From JACQKA01 sp964462785 (GTDB lineage: Bacteria; Patescibacteriota; Minisyncoccia; Phycocordibacterales; UBA2100), in contig CAYWZA010000006.1 of the NCBI GenBank assembly GCA_964462785.1, positions 1-54,263 of the forward strand: a DNA stretch of 54,263 nt, given 5' to 3'. Positions 16,702 to 23,792 of the stretch are shown here, in pieces; position 1 is the stretch's first letter, and each line of letters begins with the position of its first letter. The position numbers were made by a program, and so were the translations under genes. The notes beneath the pieces are model-generated. The model saw nothing but the letters and a program-made list of their open reading frames with translations. It had not been told where the DNA came from and made no database searches.

Positions 16702-16713
16702 AGCGGGTTTTTC
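16688..16713 (+). terminator. Intrinsic terminator overlapping the stop
   Basis: AACCCGCTC-ACTA-GAGCGGGTT followed by TTT. The TAG stop lies in the loop/stem. Confidence 0.85.
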
Positions 16714-16750
16714 CATGCCGCGATAATCTAGAGATCGGGGTCTTTCTTCA

Positions 16751-16759
16751 TGCTACGAT
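16751..16759 (+). promoter_or_regulatory. Extended -10, leaderless start of the PrsW-like gene
   Basis: TGC-TACGAT, then exactly 6 nt, then the ATG at 16766. Confidence 0.55.
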
Positions 16760-16765
16760 ATTGCT

Positions 16766-17458
16766 ATGGGCGAATTTGCTCCGGTGTTGCTTGCGGCTGT
16801 GGGAGGTGCGTTTCCCGCACTTGCGTGGCTGTGGTTTTGGCTGCGCGAGGATAGCAAACACCCCGAGCCGCGCCAGCTCATTGCGCTTGCCTTTTTCATG
16901 GGCATGCTCACCGTCGCTATCACCATCCCCGTCCAAAAGGCAGTTGAACTAATCATTACCGATACGACATATAAATTCATCGCGTGGTCGTTTATTGAGG
17001 AAATTCTCAAATTCCTTGTCGCAAGCGCCGCGATACTCTGGCGCAAGGATGTGGACGAGCCAGTTGACCCGGTGATGTACATGATCACGCTCGCACTTGG
17101 CTTTGCAGCAGTTGAAAACACCCTCTTCCTGCTCTCCCCGCTCGCGGGCAACACGCTACTTGAAGCGGCTTTGACCGGCAACTTGCGATTTATCGGCGCG
17201 ACACTGCTCCATGTATTCACTTCGGCTGTGGTCGGTCTTTTTATTGCTATGTCTTTCTACAAGCGCCCGCGCACACGCAGGTATTATGCATTCGCGGGTG
17301 TCCTTACTGCCTCAATTTTGCACAGTATGTTCAATTTCTTCATCCTCACCACCGCTGATCAGAACCTTTTTCGCACGTTTGCATTCGTATGGCTGGGAGT
17401 TATCGCGGTTTTGGCAGTGCTTGAGTATGTTAAGCGCATCAAACTAAACAAGATATAG
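16766..17458 (+). CDS. PrsW-family intramembrane metalloprotease
   Basis: 230 residues with about seven membrane segments. Family motifs are present: FIEEILK (E78, E79), AAVENTLF (E117, N118), LLHVFTSAVVG (H149) and ILHSMFNFF (H186). PrsW-type enzymes cleave membrane-bound proteins such as anti-sigma factors; the substrate here is unknown. No partner gene is adjacent. Confidence 0.88.
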   Translation: MGEFAPVLLAAVGGAFPALAWLWFWLREDSKHPEPRQLIALAFFMGMLTVAITIPVQKAVELIITDTTYKFIAWSFIEEILKFLVASAAILWRKDVDEPVDPVMYMITLALGFAAVENTLFLLSPLAGNTLLEAALTGNLRFIGATLLHVFTSAVVGLFIAMSFYKRPRTRRYYAFAGVLTASILHSMFNFFILTTADQNLFRTFAFVWLGVIAVLAVLEYVKRIKLNKI

Positions 17459-17486
17459 GACTGTTGAAAACCTATTTGAAAAGACC

Positions 17487-17495
17487 TGCTATACT
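17487..17495 (+). promoter_or_regulatory. Extended -10, leaderless start of hsp20
   Basis: TGC-TATACT, then 6 nt, then ATG at 17502. TTGAAA copies lie upstream at non-ideal spacing. Confidence 0.55.
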
Positions 17496-17501
17496 ATTCT
17501 T

Positions 17502-17996
17502 ATGCAAGACAAGAAGCCATCGTTGCTCGAGCGCCTGACCGGCGGTATGCCTGATCAGGAGTACGATGAATTTGAGGAAGATCGCATGCCCGCACAGCGC
17601 CCACAACACGCTTCTCCAGCCACAAAATCATCTGTAGTGAAAGAAACGCAATGGAATGAGGAGGAAGTCGGTGAACTCGCCGTTGATGTGTATCAAACAC
17701 CCACACACGTCGTGGTAAAAGCGCTTGTTGGCGGCGTCATTCCCACCAACATCGATATTTCAGTAACGCGAGAAATGCTCACCATCCGCGGCACGCGTGA
17801 GGATGAGCGCGAGGTGGAGGATGATGGCTATTTTCAAAAGGAGCTCTACTGGGGCGCATTTTCGCGCACCGTTTCGCTTCCCGAGGAAGTCGATGTCGAT
17901 GCCGCCGAAGCGTACGAAAAGCATGGCATCCTGATCGTTCGTTTACCGAAGATAAACAAGGGCAAGCAGGCGAAATTAAAGGTAAAGACGCGCTAG
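17502..17996 (+). CDS. Hsp20/alpha-crystallin small heat-shock protein
   Basis: 164 residues. A charged, Pro-rich N-terminal arm (~1-60) precedes an alpha-crystallin domain (~60-155) with LAVDVYQTPTHVVVKALV, REMLTIRGTREDE and AYEKHGILIVRLPK. It is an ATP-independent holdase that keeps unfolded proteins soluble. It is monocistronic. Confidence 0.93.
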   Translation: MQDKKPSLLERLTGGMPDQEYDEFEEDRMPAQRPQHASPATKSSVVKETQWNEEEVGELAVDVYQTPTHVVVKALVGGVIPTNIDISVTREMLTIRGTREDEREVEDDGYFQKELYWGAFSRTVSLPEEVDVDAAEAYEKHGILIVRLPKINKGKQAKLKVKTR

Positions 17997-18003
17997 AGCT
18001 GTG

Positions 18004-18032
18004 TAAAAGAAGGCGCCCACAGGAAGTGGGCG
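18004..18032 (-). terminator. Terminator between hsp20 and the 94-aa gene
   Basis: CGCCCAC-TTCCT-GTGGGCG on the minus strand is followed by CCTTCTTTT. It serves the minus-strand gene and may also fold for hsp20. Confidence 0.6.
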
Positions 18033-18049
18033 TTGTGCTATTCTGCATG

Positions 18050-18334
18050 TCAGTCGGGCTTGTTGTGATTCATGAGATCCTGCAGCGTGTACCAGCCGGC
18101 AAATGAAAGGCACATTTGAATGGCGGTTAAATGGCTGCCCGCTTTCCGCTGGCGAGTCAGGTCGCGTGCATATTCTTTTGCGCCGTCGCATAAGTAATAT
18201 GCATGCTCCAGGAGTTGGGCAGACGTGAGCTTTTTGAAGGTCAGCCGCGGATCCATACGTTTTTTCGCCACACCGTAAGCCTGTAGCCTAGCCTCATACA
18301 TCTCAATCACCGAGATGATCTTTTCGGGGGTCAT
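18050..18334 (-). CDS. Hypothetical helical protein
   Basis: 94 residues, predicted all-helical, soluble, with IISVIEMYEARLQAYGVAKK and LTSAQLLEHAYYLCDGAKEYA. I do not recognise the family. AAGGA lies 8 nt before the ATG, so this gene is SD-led. Confidence 0.7.
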   Translation of the reverse strand: MTPEKIISVIEMYEARLQAYGVAKKRMDPRLTFKKLTSAQLLEHAYYLCDGAKEYARDLTRQRKAGSHLTAIQMCLSFAGWYTLQDLMNHNKPD

Positions 18335-18444
18335 GGGTGCTTTCCTTGTTCGCTTATTGGGCTAAAAAGACTGTACCGAATAATAACACGGGTGGCAACC
18401 CCCGCCCTCGCCCGTGCTCGCTTCGCTGCGCGCGACATGGTTGC

Positions 18445-18557
18445 GGCTTGCAAGTCTGGCACGGGCAGTGCGCAGGCACTGCCCTCCCTCGCCACTCCGC
18501 TTCGCACTACAAGAGTACTTCTTGTTTTCTAACTCGCCTACACTCGTAAGAAAACAA
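18445..18557. repeat. Hairpin-rich tRNA-Phe 3' flank
   Basis: The 235 nt between 18335 and the tRNA hold no gene. They contain GGGCAGTGC-GCAG-GCACTGCCC (18463-18484), an A/T stem TTGTTTTCT...AGAAAACAA (18522-18557) and a 14-mer CCACTCCGCTTCGC whose complement recurs downstream of tRNA-Gly (41156-41169). TGCAAGTCTGGC repeats, inverted, part of the tRNA-Phe T-arm. Confidence 0.5.
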
Positions 18558-18569
18558 AGTCGCTACGTG

Positions 18570-18643
18570 TGCTCGGGGCCAGACTTGCACTGGCGACCTA
18601 CCGCTCTTCAGGCGGACGCTCTAACTAACTGAGCTACCCGAGC
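18570..18643 (-). tRNA. tRNA-Phe (GAA)
   Basis: Acceptor GCTCGGG/CCCGAGC, anticodon loop CTGAAGA, T-stem GCCAG/CTGGC, discriminator A, CCA not encoded. Its first 10 nt overlap the end of the upstream protein gene. Confidence 0.95.
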
Positions 18644-19005
18644 ATGTGGAAAGTATCGTACCACAAAGATTTCTCTTGTCCCACACCACCAAATCCGGGG
18701 ATGTTTTTTACTTGATTCATGAGATCCTCGAGCCCTTGGAGCGGCGCGCTCATCTGCATGCCAGCATCTTTTGCCGATTGTATCTGCCCTTGCACCTGAT
18801 TGAGTGTATTGGTGGCGCTATTTACTATCGGTAGTGCGTAGGTAACAAAAAACCAGATCGGCACACCCACTGCAACCGCATACATGAGCAGCTTGATGAT
18901 TCCACCGATAAAAGCATCGCGTCGCATCGCGTGGAGCATGCGGTTGTTGTCGCGCGCGAGCTTATACGTTTCCTGCAGAAGTTGGTCGTGGGTCGGATCT
19001 GCCAT
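18634..19005 (-). CDS. Membrane protein overlapping tRNA-Phe
   Basis: 123 residues from the ATG at 19005, chosen because an extended -10 lies 7 nt upstream. A short helical N-terminus, one or two membrane segments (~33-60) and a Gln/Met-rich amphipathic tail are visible. Family unknown. The last codons CTC GGG TAG are also the first bases of tRNA-Phe, so tRNA 5' processing would remove the stop codon from a joint transcript. Confidence 0.7.
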   Translation of the reverse strand: MADPTHDQLLQETYKLARDNNRMLHAMRRDAFIGGIIKLLMYAVAVGVPIWFFVTYALPIVNSATNTLNQVQGQIQSAKDAGMQMSAPLQGLEDLMNQVKNIPGFGGVGQEKSLWYDTFHMLG

Positions 19006-19012
19006 AGCGACA

Positions 19013-19021
19013 ATTCTAGCA
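19013..19021 (-). promoter_or_regulatory. Extended -10 before the 123-aa gene and tRNA-Phe
   Basis: TGC-TAGAAT, 7 nt before the ATG at 19005. It lies just beyond the terminator of the upstream gene. Confidence 0.5.
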
Positions 19022-19023
19022 TA

Positions 19024-19050
19024 GAAAAACCCCGCGCAATGCGGGGTTTT
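19024..19050 (-). terminator. Terminator of the acyl-CoA dehydrogenase gene
   Basis: AAAACCCCGC-ATTGC-GCGGGGTTTTT on the minus strand, right after the stop. Confidence 0.85.
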
Positions 19051-19052
19051 GT

Positions 19053-20210
19053 TCACTCAAATGCCTTAATACCGGTAATGCCCGCCCCCTCGATAAGGAG
19101 ATGCATCTCTTCGGTACCCTCGTAGGTCAGCACGGTCTCCAAATTCTGCACATGTCGCATGACATGGTAATCGGCGGTTATACCATTCGCGCCAAGCATT
19201 GCTCTGGACATACGCGCAACGCGCAGCGCCGCAGCCACATTATTTCTTTTGATGTACGAAATATGCTCGGGTGTCGCCTGCCCCAGATCTTTCAGGGCGG
19301 CGACGCGTGCGACGCGCAATTTCGCATCTTCGACCTCGCTGCGCATTAACACCAGATTCTGCTGCATCAGCTGGCGCGATGCGATCGGTGCGCCGAATGA
19401 TTTTCTCTGCCCCGCATACTCGCGCGCTGTTTCGTAGCAAAATTCTGCCGCCCCAACTGCACCCCATGCGATGCCAAATCGCGCCTCATTGAGACAAGCG
19501 TACGCCGAACTGGTTTTTGATGTTGGCAGAAGATTCTCCGCGGGAATATGCACATCATCGAAGAACAGTGTCGCGGTGTGCGACATGCGCATGGATAATT
19601 TATCTGTAATGTCTATCGCAGTGAACCCGGGCATTCCTTTTTCCACGAGAAATCCGCGAATGGATCCTCCACTGCTCTTAGCCCACACAACGACCACATC
19701 GGCAATGCTGCCGTTTGTTATCCACTGCTTTGATCCCTTGAGAATATACCCTCCCTTGCCATCAGGAAGCGCATAGGCATTCATACCCGCAGGGTCTGAA
19801 CCACTACTTGGGTCTGTAAGTCCGAAGGCACCGATTGCCTTGCCAGATATCAATGCAGGAAGCCAGCGTTGCTTTTGTGCTTCACTGCCAAAGTGTTCGA
19901 TGGGATATATGACGAGCGAATTCTGCACGGAGATGAAGCTGCGCAGACCGCTATCTGCGCGCTCTGTCTCACGGCACACGATGCCATATGCAGTGTTGCT
20001 CGCGCCCATGCCGCCATACGCAGGATCGGATTTGATTCCCAGAAGCCCAAGATGCGCAATCTCGGGTACCAGTTCCACAGGGAACGTGCCTGCCATGTAG
20101 TGTTTCGTCACTAAAGGCATGACTTCTTTTGACACCCACTTGCGGACGGTATCGCACATAGCACGCTCTTCATCTGAGAGCGTGTCGTCCAATCTCAGAA
20201 ACTCTTCCAC
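19053..20210 (-). CDS. Acyl-CoA dehydrogenase, glutaryl-CoA dehydrogenase-like
   Basis: 385 residues, full length for the family. ERADSGLRSFISVQNSLV, FGLTDPSSGSDP (FAD/substrate loop) and TYEGTEEMHLL with catalytic Glu364 match glutaryl-CoA dehydrogenases most closely. The flavoenzyme would oxidise an acyl-CoA and pass electrons to ETF. No ETF, CoA ligase or beta-oxidation partner is nearby and CPR genomes usually lack this pathway, so the role is unclear. The start is GTG with GAGG 8-9 nt upstream. Confidence 0.93.
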   Translation of the reverse strand: MEEFLRLDDTLSDEERAMCDTVRKWVSKEVMPLVTKHYMAGTFPVELVPEIAHLGLLGIKSDPAYGGMGASNTAYGIVCRETERADSGLRSFISVQNSLVIYPIEHFGSEAQKQRWLPALISGKAIGAFGLTDPSSGSDPAGMNAYALPDGKGGYILKGSKQWITNGSIADVVVVWAKSSGGSIRGFLVEKGMPGFTAIDITDKLSMRMSHTATLFFDDVHIPAENLLPTSKTSSAYACLNEARFGIAWGAVGAAEFCYETAREYAGQRKSFGAPIASRQLMQQNLVLMRSEVEDAKLRVARVAALKDLGQATPEHISYIKRNNVAAALRVARMSRAMLGANGITADYHVMRHVQNLETVLTYEGTEEMHLLIEGAGITGIKAFE

Positions 20211-20239
20211 GACTCGTACCTCTTTGTTGTTCTGTATGA

Positions 20240-20268
20240 AAAGTACGTTGGGTGACGCTCTCTGTCAA
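20240..20268 (-). promoter_or_regulatory. Candidate promoter of the acyl-CoA dehydrogenase
   Basis: TTGACA (20263-20268), 17 bp, TACTTT (20240-20245) on the minus strand. Confidence 0.45.
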
Positions 20269-20341
20269 TTCAGTGCCCCTGCCCGCTCTAGAACCTTGTG
20301 TAGCAAGGCACCATAAGGGTTTCTTGGGAACTTTCGGTGTA

Positions 20342-20365
20342 CCAGACTGAGGCCGCTCGGTCTGG
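20342..20365. other. Hairpin in the 277-nt gap before the phage-type module
   Basis: CCAGACTGAG-GCCG-CTCGGTCTGG forms a 10 bp stem. A related sequence (ACCAACTCCGAGGCCACTCGG) precedes recombinase 3 at 38353-38373. Nothing else in the gap beyond the promoters is recognisable. Confidence 0.4.
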
Positions 20366-20487
20366 GGCGGAACTTCAATGTGACACCATGTTACATCGCT
20401 TCCGGCATTTTGGACTGTAACAGTGATTCGTGGTGGGCAGATTTGGGTGCGGAATTAAAATGAGCGAAAATGCTGTAAAATGTATGT

Positions 20488-21222
20488 ATGGACGAGTCGA
20501 ATATGACAGAGCGAGAGCGTCGTCGTGCAAAAAGCTTGCCGCAAAGTCCTGCCACCTTGGCACTCGTGGAATCCATCCAAAAAGACACGGAAGAAAAGAT
20601 GCGTCACATGATTGAGATGATGCGGCCAGTTCTCGCACACGTTATCGGGCCAACGTCCAAAATGATGGAATCGCTGAGTATCATCTCCAAGCCCCTCAAC
20701 GAAGCGACGAGTGTTATCGCAAGAATGGCTGAGGCTCAAAAAAGCAGCCTGAGCGATTTCGGTCGCATCTACGAACCAAAGGAATACGTAATACCGGCCA
20801 TTCGATACACTAGCGGGCCACGCACGGTACGACTTGCGCTAGATCAGTTCGACGCGCTAGTGAAAAAAGTGACGACGCAGGAAACGCCACAAAATACATT
20901 GTTTATGGATCTCATGTATGATCGCAAAACTAAAGAGTTGTATCGCTACGTGTACAATCAGCGTTTTGCGTCCACATTCAAAGACAGCGAGGACAATAAG
21001 CGACTCCTGCTTCTAGAAAAATTGATTGACGCTGGCAAGCCGGTGGCGACAAAGAAACTCGCTGAGTTCCTCCAATGCACGCAAAAAGCCGTTCAAAATT
21101 TGGTGCAAGCAATCAATGCAAAAATCGACGATGACCTGCACCTCCCGCAACCGTTCATCAAAGCGAATCGCGGCTCTGGCTACTACATCAACAAGTTCTA
21201 TTGCGTGTACACGGCGAAATAG
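20488..21222 (+). CDS. Winged-helix protein of the phage-type module
   Basis: 244 residues. The N-terminal ~80 are helical and Met-rich, the middle is unassigned, and the C-terminal ~70 (KPVATKKLAEFLQC, then RGSGYYINKFY) resemble a winged helix with the RG-GY wing of response-regulator DNA-binding domains. It is probably a DNA-binding regulator or initiator for the module. TAAAAT lies 6 nt before the ATG. Confidence 0.6.
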   Translation: MDESNMTERERRRAKSLPQSPATLALVESIQKDTEEKMRHMIEMMRPVLAHVIGPTSKMMESLSIISKPLNEATSVIARMAEAQKSSLSDFGRIYEPKEYVIPAIRYTSGPRTVRLALDQFDALVKKVTTQETPQNTLFMDLMYDRKTKELYRYVYNQRFASTFKDSEDNKRLLLLEKLIDAGKPVATKKLAEFLQCTQKAVQNLVQAINAKIDDDLHLPQPFIKANRGSGYYINKFYCVYTAK

Positions 21223-21258
21223 CCACCTACCCTCCATCTACCCTGTGGACAGTTATTA

Positions 21259-21286
21259 GAAACGCCTTGAGATAAGGGCGTTTTTG
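21259..21286 (+). terminator. Terminator after the winged-helix gene
   Basis: AACGCCTT...AAGGGCGTT with a one-base bulge, followed by TTTTT. Confidence 0.7.
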
Positions 21287-21334
21287 ATATGCATTCAGAC
21301 TAAGTGGGTGTGTATCGCCCTCCCGTTTATTGCT

Positions 21335-21367
21335 TTGATTACGCTACAAGTTCAGTACTTGTATTAC
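21335..21367 (+). promoter_or_regulatory. Promoter/operator region of the methyltransferase-terminase operon
   Basis: TTGATT (21335-21340), an inverted repeat ACAAGT-TCAGT-ACTTGT (21346-21362) and TATTAC (21362-21367) lie upstream of the ATG at 21387. The dyad could be the operator for the preceding winged-helix protein; spacing of the boxes (21 bp) is not ideal. Confidence 0.4.
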
Positions 21368-21386
21368 TCACTTAATTACGAACAAC

Positions 21387-22661
21387 ATGGCACAAAAACT
21401 ATCATGGCGCACCGTCGAGAGAAAGGTCTCCGACCTCGTACCCAACATAAAGAACCCGCGCACGATGTCGACCAAGCAGATCGACGACCTCAAGCGCTCG
21501 CTCAAGAAGTTCGACCTCGTTGAATTGCCGGTCGTCGATACCGACAACACGGTGATCGCTGGTCACCAGCGCCTCATGGTGCTTAAGCTCTTGGGTCGCG
21601 AGGACGAGATGATTCCCGTGCGCATACCCAACCGCAAGCTCACACAAAAAGAGTACGACCAGTACCTCCTCGGCAGTAACCGCATCCATGGAGATTGGGA
21701 TTGGCAAGCGTTGGCCGACAACTTCGACATTGAGACGATGCTCTCAAGCGGCTTTGACGACACCGACCTAACGCACATCTTTGACGACCTTGAAGTCGAA
21801 GACGATGAGTTTGATGTCGAAAAGGAGTTAGAAAAAATAAAAAAGCCGGTGACGAAGCCGGGCGAAATGTTCCAGCTCGGCGCTCACCGCATCGTGTGCG
21901 GAGATAGCACGGACCCCGAAGTGTTGATGAGGCTGCTTGGTGGCAAAAAAGCAAATTCCATTCTGCAAGACCCGCCGTACAATATTTCGCTCGACTACAA
22001 CAAGGGTATAGGCGGCAAGCGCAACTACGGCGGCACGATGGATGATGCGAAGCCGGAGAAAGAGTATCGCGCATTCCTCAAGACCGCGCTGCAAAACGCG
22101 CTCGCGGTACTCGAAAAGAACGCGCATATATTCACATACTGCGACCAAAAGTACATCTGGCTTTTACAGACGCTGTACGCCGAACTCGGCATCGCCAACA
22201 AACGCGTGTGCCTATGGGTGAAAAATAATAGCACCCCGACCCCGCAGGTGGCCTTCAACAAGCAATACGAACCATGCGTGTATGGCACGGTCGGCAAGCC
22301 GTACCTTTCCGAGAAAGTCCTCAACCTCTCGGAGGTACTCAACAAGGAAATAGGCACCGGCAACCGCACGCTCGAGGACATCTACGACATGATCGACATT
22401 TGGATGGTCAAACGCCTTAACGGCACCGACTACCAGCACCCTACTGAGAAGCCGCCCATACTCCACGAAAAGGCCTTGCGCCGCTGCACGAAGCCTGGCG
22501 ACATCGTCCTGGACTGCTTTGGAGGCTCGGGCAGCCTCTTGGTCGCGTGCGAACAGCTGAAGCGCTCTGCGTACTTGGTCGAACGCGAGCCGATATTCGT
22601 TGATCTCGTCATCCGCAGATATGAAAAACTCACCGGACAGAAAGCAAAAAAGCTCCACTAG
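21387..22661 (+). CDS. ParB-like domain fused to a DNA methyltransferase
   Basis: 424 residues. Residues ~10-95 are a ParB/Srx-like nuclease domain (PNIKNPRTMSTKQIDDLK, VIAGHQRLMVLKLLG). Residues ~150-424 are an amino-methyltransferase with DPPYN first and DCFGGSGSLLVACEQ (SAM site) last, the beta-class order for N6-adenine or N4-cytosine methylation. The fusion is typical of phages. It likely methylates phage DNA to evade restriction or mark packaging sites. No paired endonuclease is present. Confidence 0.9.
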   Translation: MAQKLSWRTVERKVSDLVPNIKNPRTMSTKQIDDLKRSLKKFDLVELPVVDTDNTVIAGHQRLMVLKLLGREDEMIPVRIPNRKLTQKEYDQYLLGSNRIHGDWDWQALADNFDIETMLSSGFDDTDLTHIFDDLEVEDDEFDVEKELEKIKKPVTKPGEMFQLGAHRIVCGDSTDPEVLMRLLGGKKANSILQDPPYNISLDYNKGIGGKRNYGGTMDDAKPEKEYRAFLKTALQNALAVLEKNAHIFTYCDQKYIWLLQTLYAELGIANKRVCLWVKNNSTPTPQVAFNKQYEPCVYGTVGKPYLSEKVLNLSEVLNKEIGTGNRTLEDIYDMIDIWMVKRLNGTDYQHPTEKPPILHEKALRRCTKPGDIVLDCFGGSGSLLVACEQLKRSAYLVEREPIFVDLVIRRYEKLTGQKAKKLH

Positions 22662-23388
22662 TATTTGGCAGCTCGGCGACCACCGGCTGGCGCAGGGAGA
22701 TTGCCGCGATGCGAAGCTTCTCAAAAAGCTCTTGGGTGATGAACGCATCAATGTGCTCTGCACGGATCCGCCATATGGGGTGGCAGTCGCCGAATCCAAG
22801 CGCAACTTCCGCACGCTCACCAAGGACAAAGATATTGTCGGCGACCAGCTGCAATCGGACGGCGAGTATCGGCAGTTCAGCAAGGAATGGCTGGAGACGC
22901 TCGTGCCGTATCTCGCCAAGAAAAATAGCGCCTACATTTTCAACGCCGACAAGATGGTGTGGTCGCTACGCGACGGCATGGCGGACAGTGGATTCAAAAT
23001 CGCGCAGCTCTTGGTGTGGGTCAAACAGCAATCGGTCATTGGTCGTCTCGACTACGCGCCCCAGCACGAACTCATCGTGTACGGCTGGCACGGGACACAT
23101 CACTTCAGACGTTCAAAAGACAAGTCCGCACTCTTCTACCCACGCCCCAACAAAAGCAAGCTACATCCAACAACAAAGCCAATTGGATTGGTGCGCCGAC
23201 TTGTCTTCAATAGCACGCATATTGGAGACGTGGTCTTTGACGGTTTCCTCGGCAGCGGGACGACCCTATTGGCGTGCGAGCAGACAAAGCGCCGCTGCTT
23301 TGGGATCGAATTGGATCCCGAGTACTGCCAGACCATCATCAGGCGCTGGGAAAAAATGACTGGGCGCAAAGCAAAACGCATATGTTAA
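22621..23388 (+). CDS. Second DNA amino-methyltransferase
   Basis: 255 residues from the ATG at 22621, which overlaps the previous gene by 41 nt. Motifs are DPPYGV early and FDGFLGSGTTLLACEQ late, plus HPTTKPIGLVRRL. Its end (WEKMTGRKAKRIC) resembles the end of the first enzyme (YEKLTGQKAKKLH), indicating related enzymes. Its target sequence is probably different. Confidence 0.9.
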   Translation: MKNSPDRKQKSSTSIWQLGDHRLAQGDCRDAKLLKKLLGDERINVLCTDPPYGVAVAESKRNFRTLTKDKDIVGDQLQSDGEYRQFSKEWLETLVPYLAKKNSAYIFNADKMVWSLRDGMADSGFKIAQLLVWVKQQSVIGRLDYAPQHELIVYGWHGTHHFRRSKDKSALFYPRPNKSKLHPTTKPIGLVRRLVFNSTHIGDVVFDGFLGSGTTLLACEQTKRRCFGIELDPEYCQTIIRRWEKMTGRKAKRIC

Positions 23389-23792
23389 AGAAAAGCAACA
23401 AACTCAAAGAGGCACTGCTAGATCAGTTGAAAAAGACACCAATCATTCAGATCGCGTGCGAGAAACTCAATATCTCGCGCATGTCCTTCTACCGCTGGAA
23501 GCAAGAGGACAAAGAATTTGCTGCAAAGGTCGACGAGGCACTCCTAGATGGGCAACTTCTAGTGAACGACTTGGCGGAATCGCAGCTCATATCGGCCATC
23601 AAGGATCGCAACATGCACGCGGTCATGGCATGGCTCAAGCATCATCACCCCTCGTACAAGACCAAGGTGCAGATCGAGGGCACGGTCAACACCATTCAGG
23701 AACTCTCGCCGGAGCAAAAGGAGCTTGTGAAAAAGGCGCTGGAGCTAGCGAACCTCACTCTCAACGACCATGGAGAACTTGATACACGATAA
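23382..23792 (+). CDS. Terminase small subunit-like protein
   Basis: 136 residues starting MLKKSNKLKEALLDQLKK; the start overlaps the previous stop by 7 nt. A helix-turn-helix (CEKLNISRMSFYRWKQED) is followed by a helical oligomerisation region and a coil (SPEQKELVKKALELANL). By position before the large terminase and by the HTH, it should recognise the DNA to be packaged. Confidence 0.75.
   Translation: MLKKSNKLKEALLDQLKKTPIIQIACEKLNISRMSFYRWKQEDKEFAAKVDEALLDGQLLVNDLAESQLISAIKDRNMHAVMAWLKHHHPSYKTKVQIEGTVNTIQELSPEQKELVKKALELANLTLNDHGELDTR

Noticed and set aside
22212..22919. 235-residue minus-strand ORF opposite the methyltransferases
   Set aside because: Shadow of the codon bias on the coding strand; no motif, and both methyltransferases are certain.
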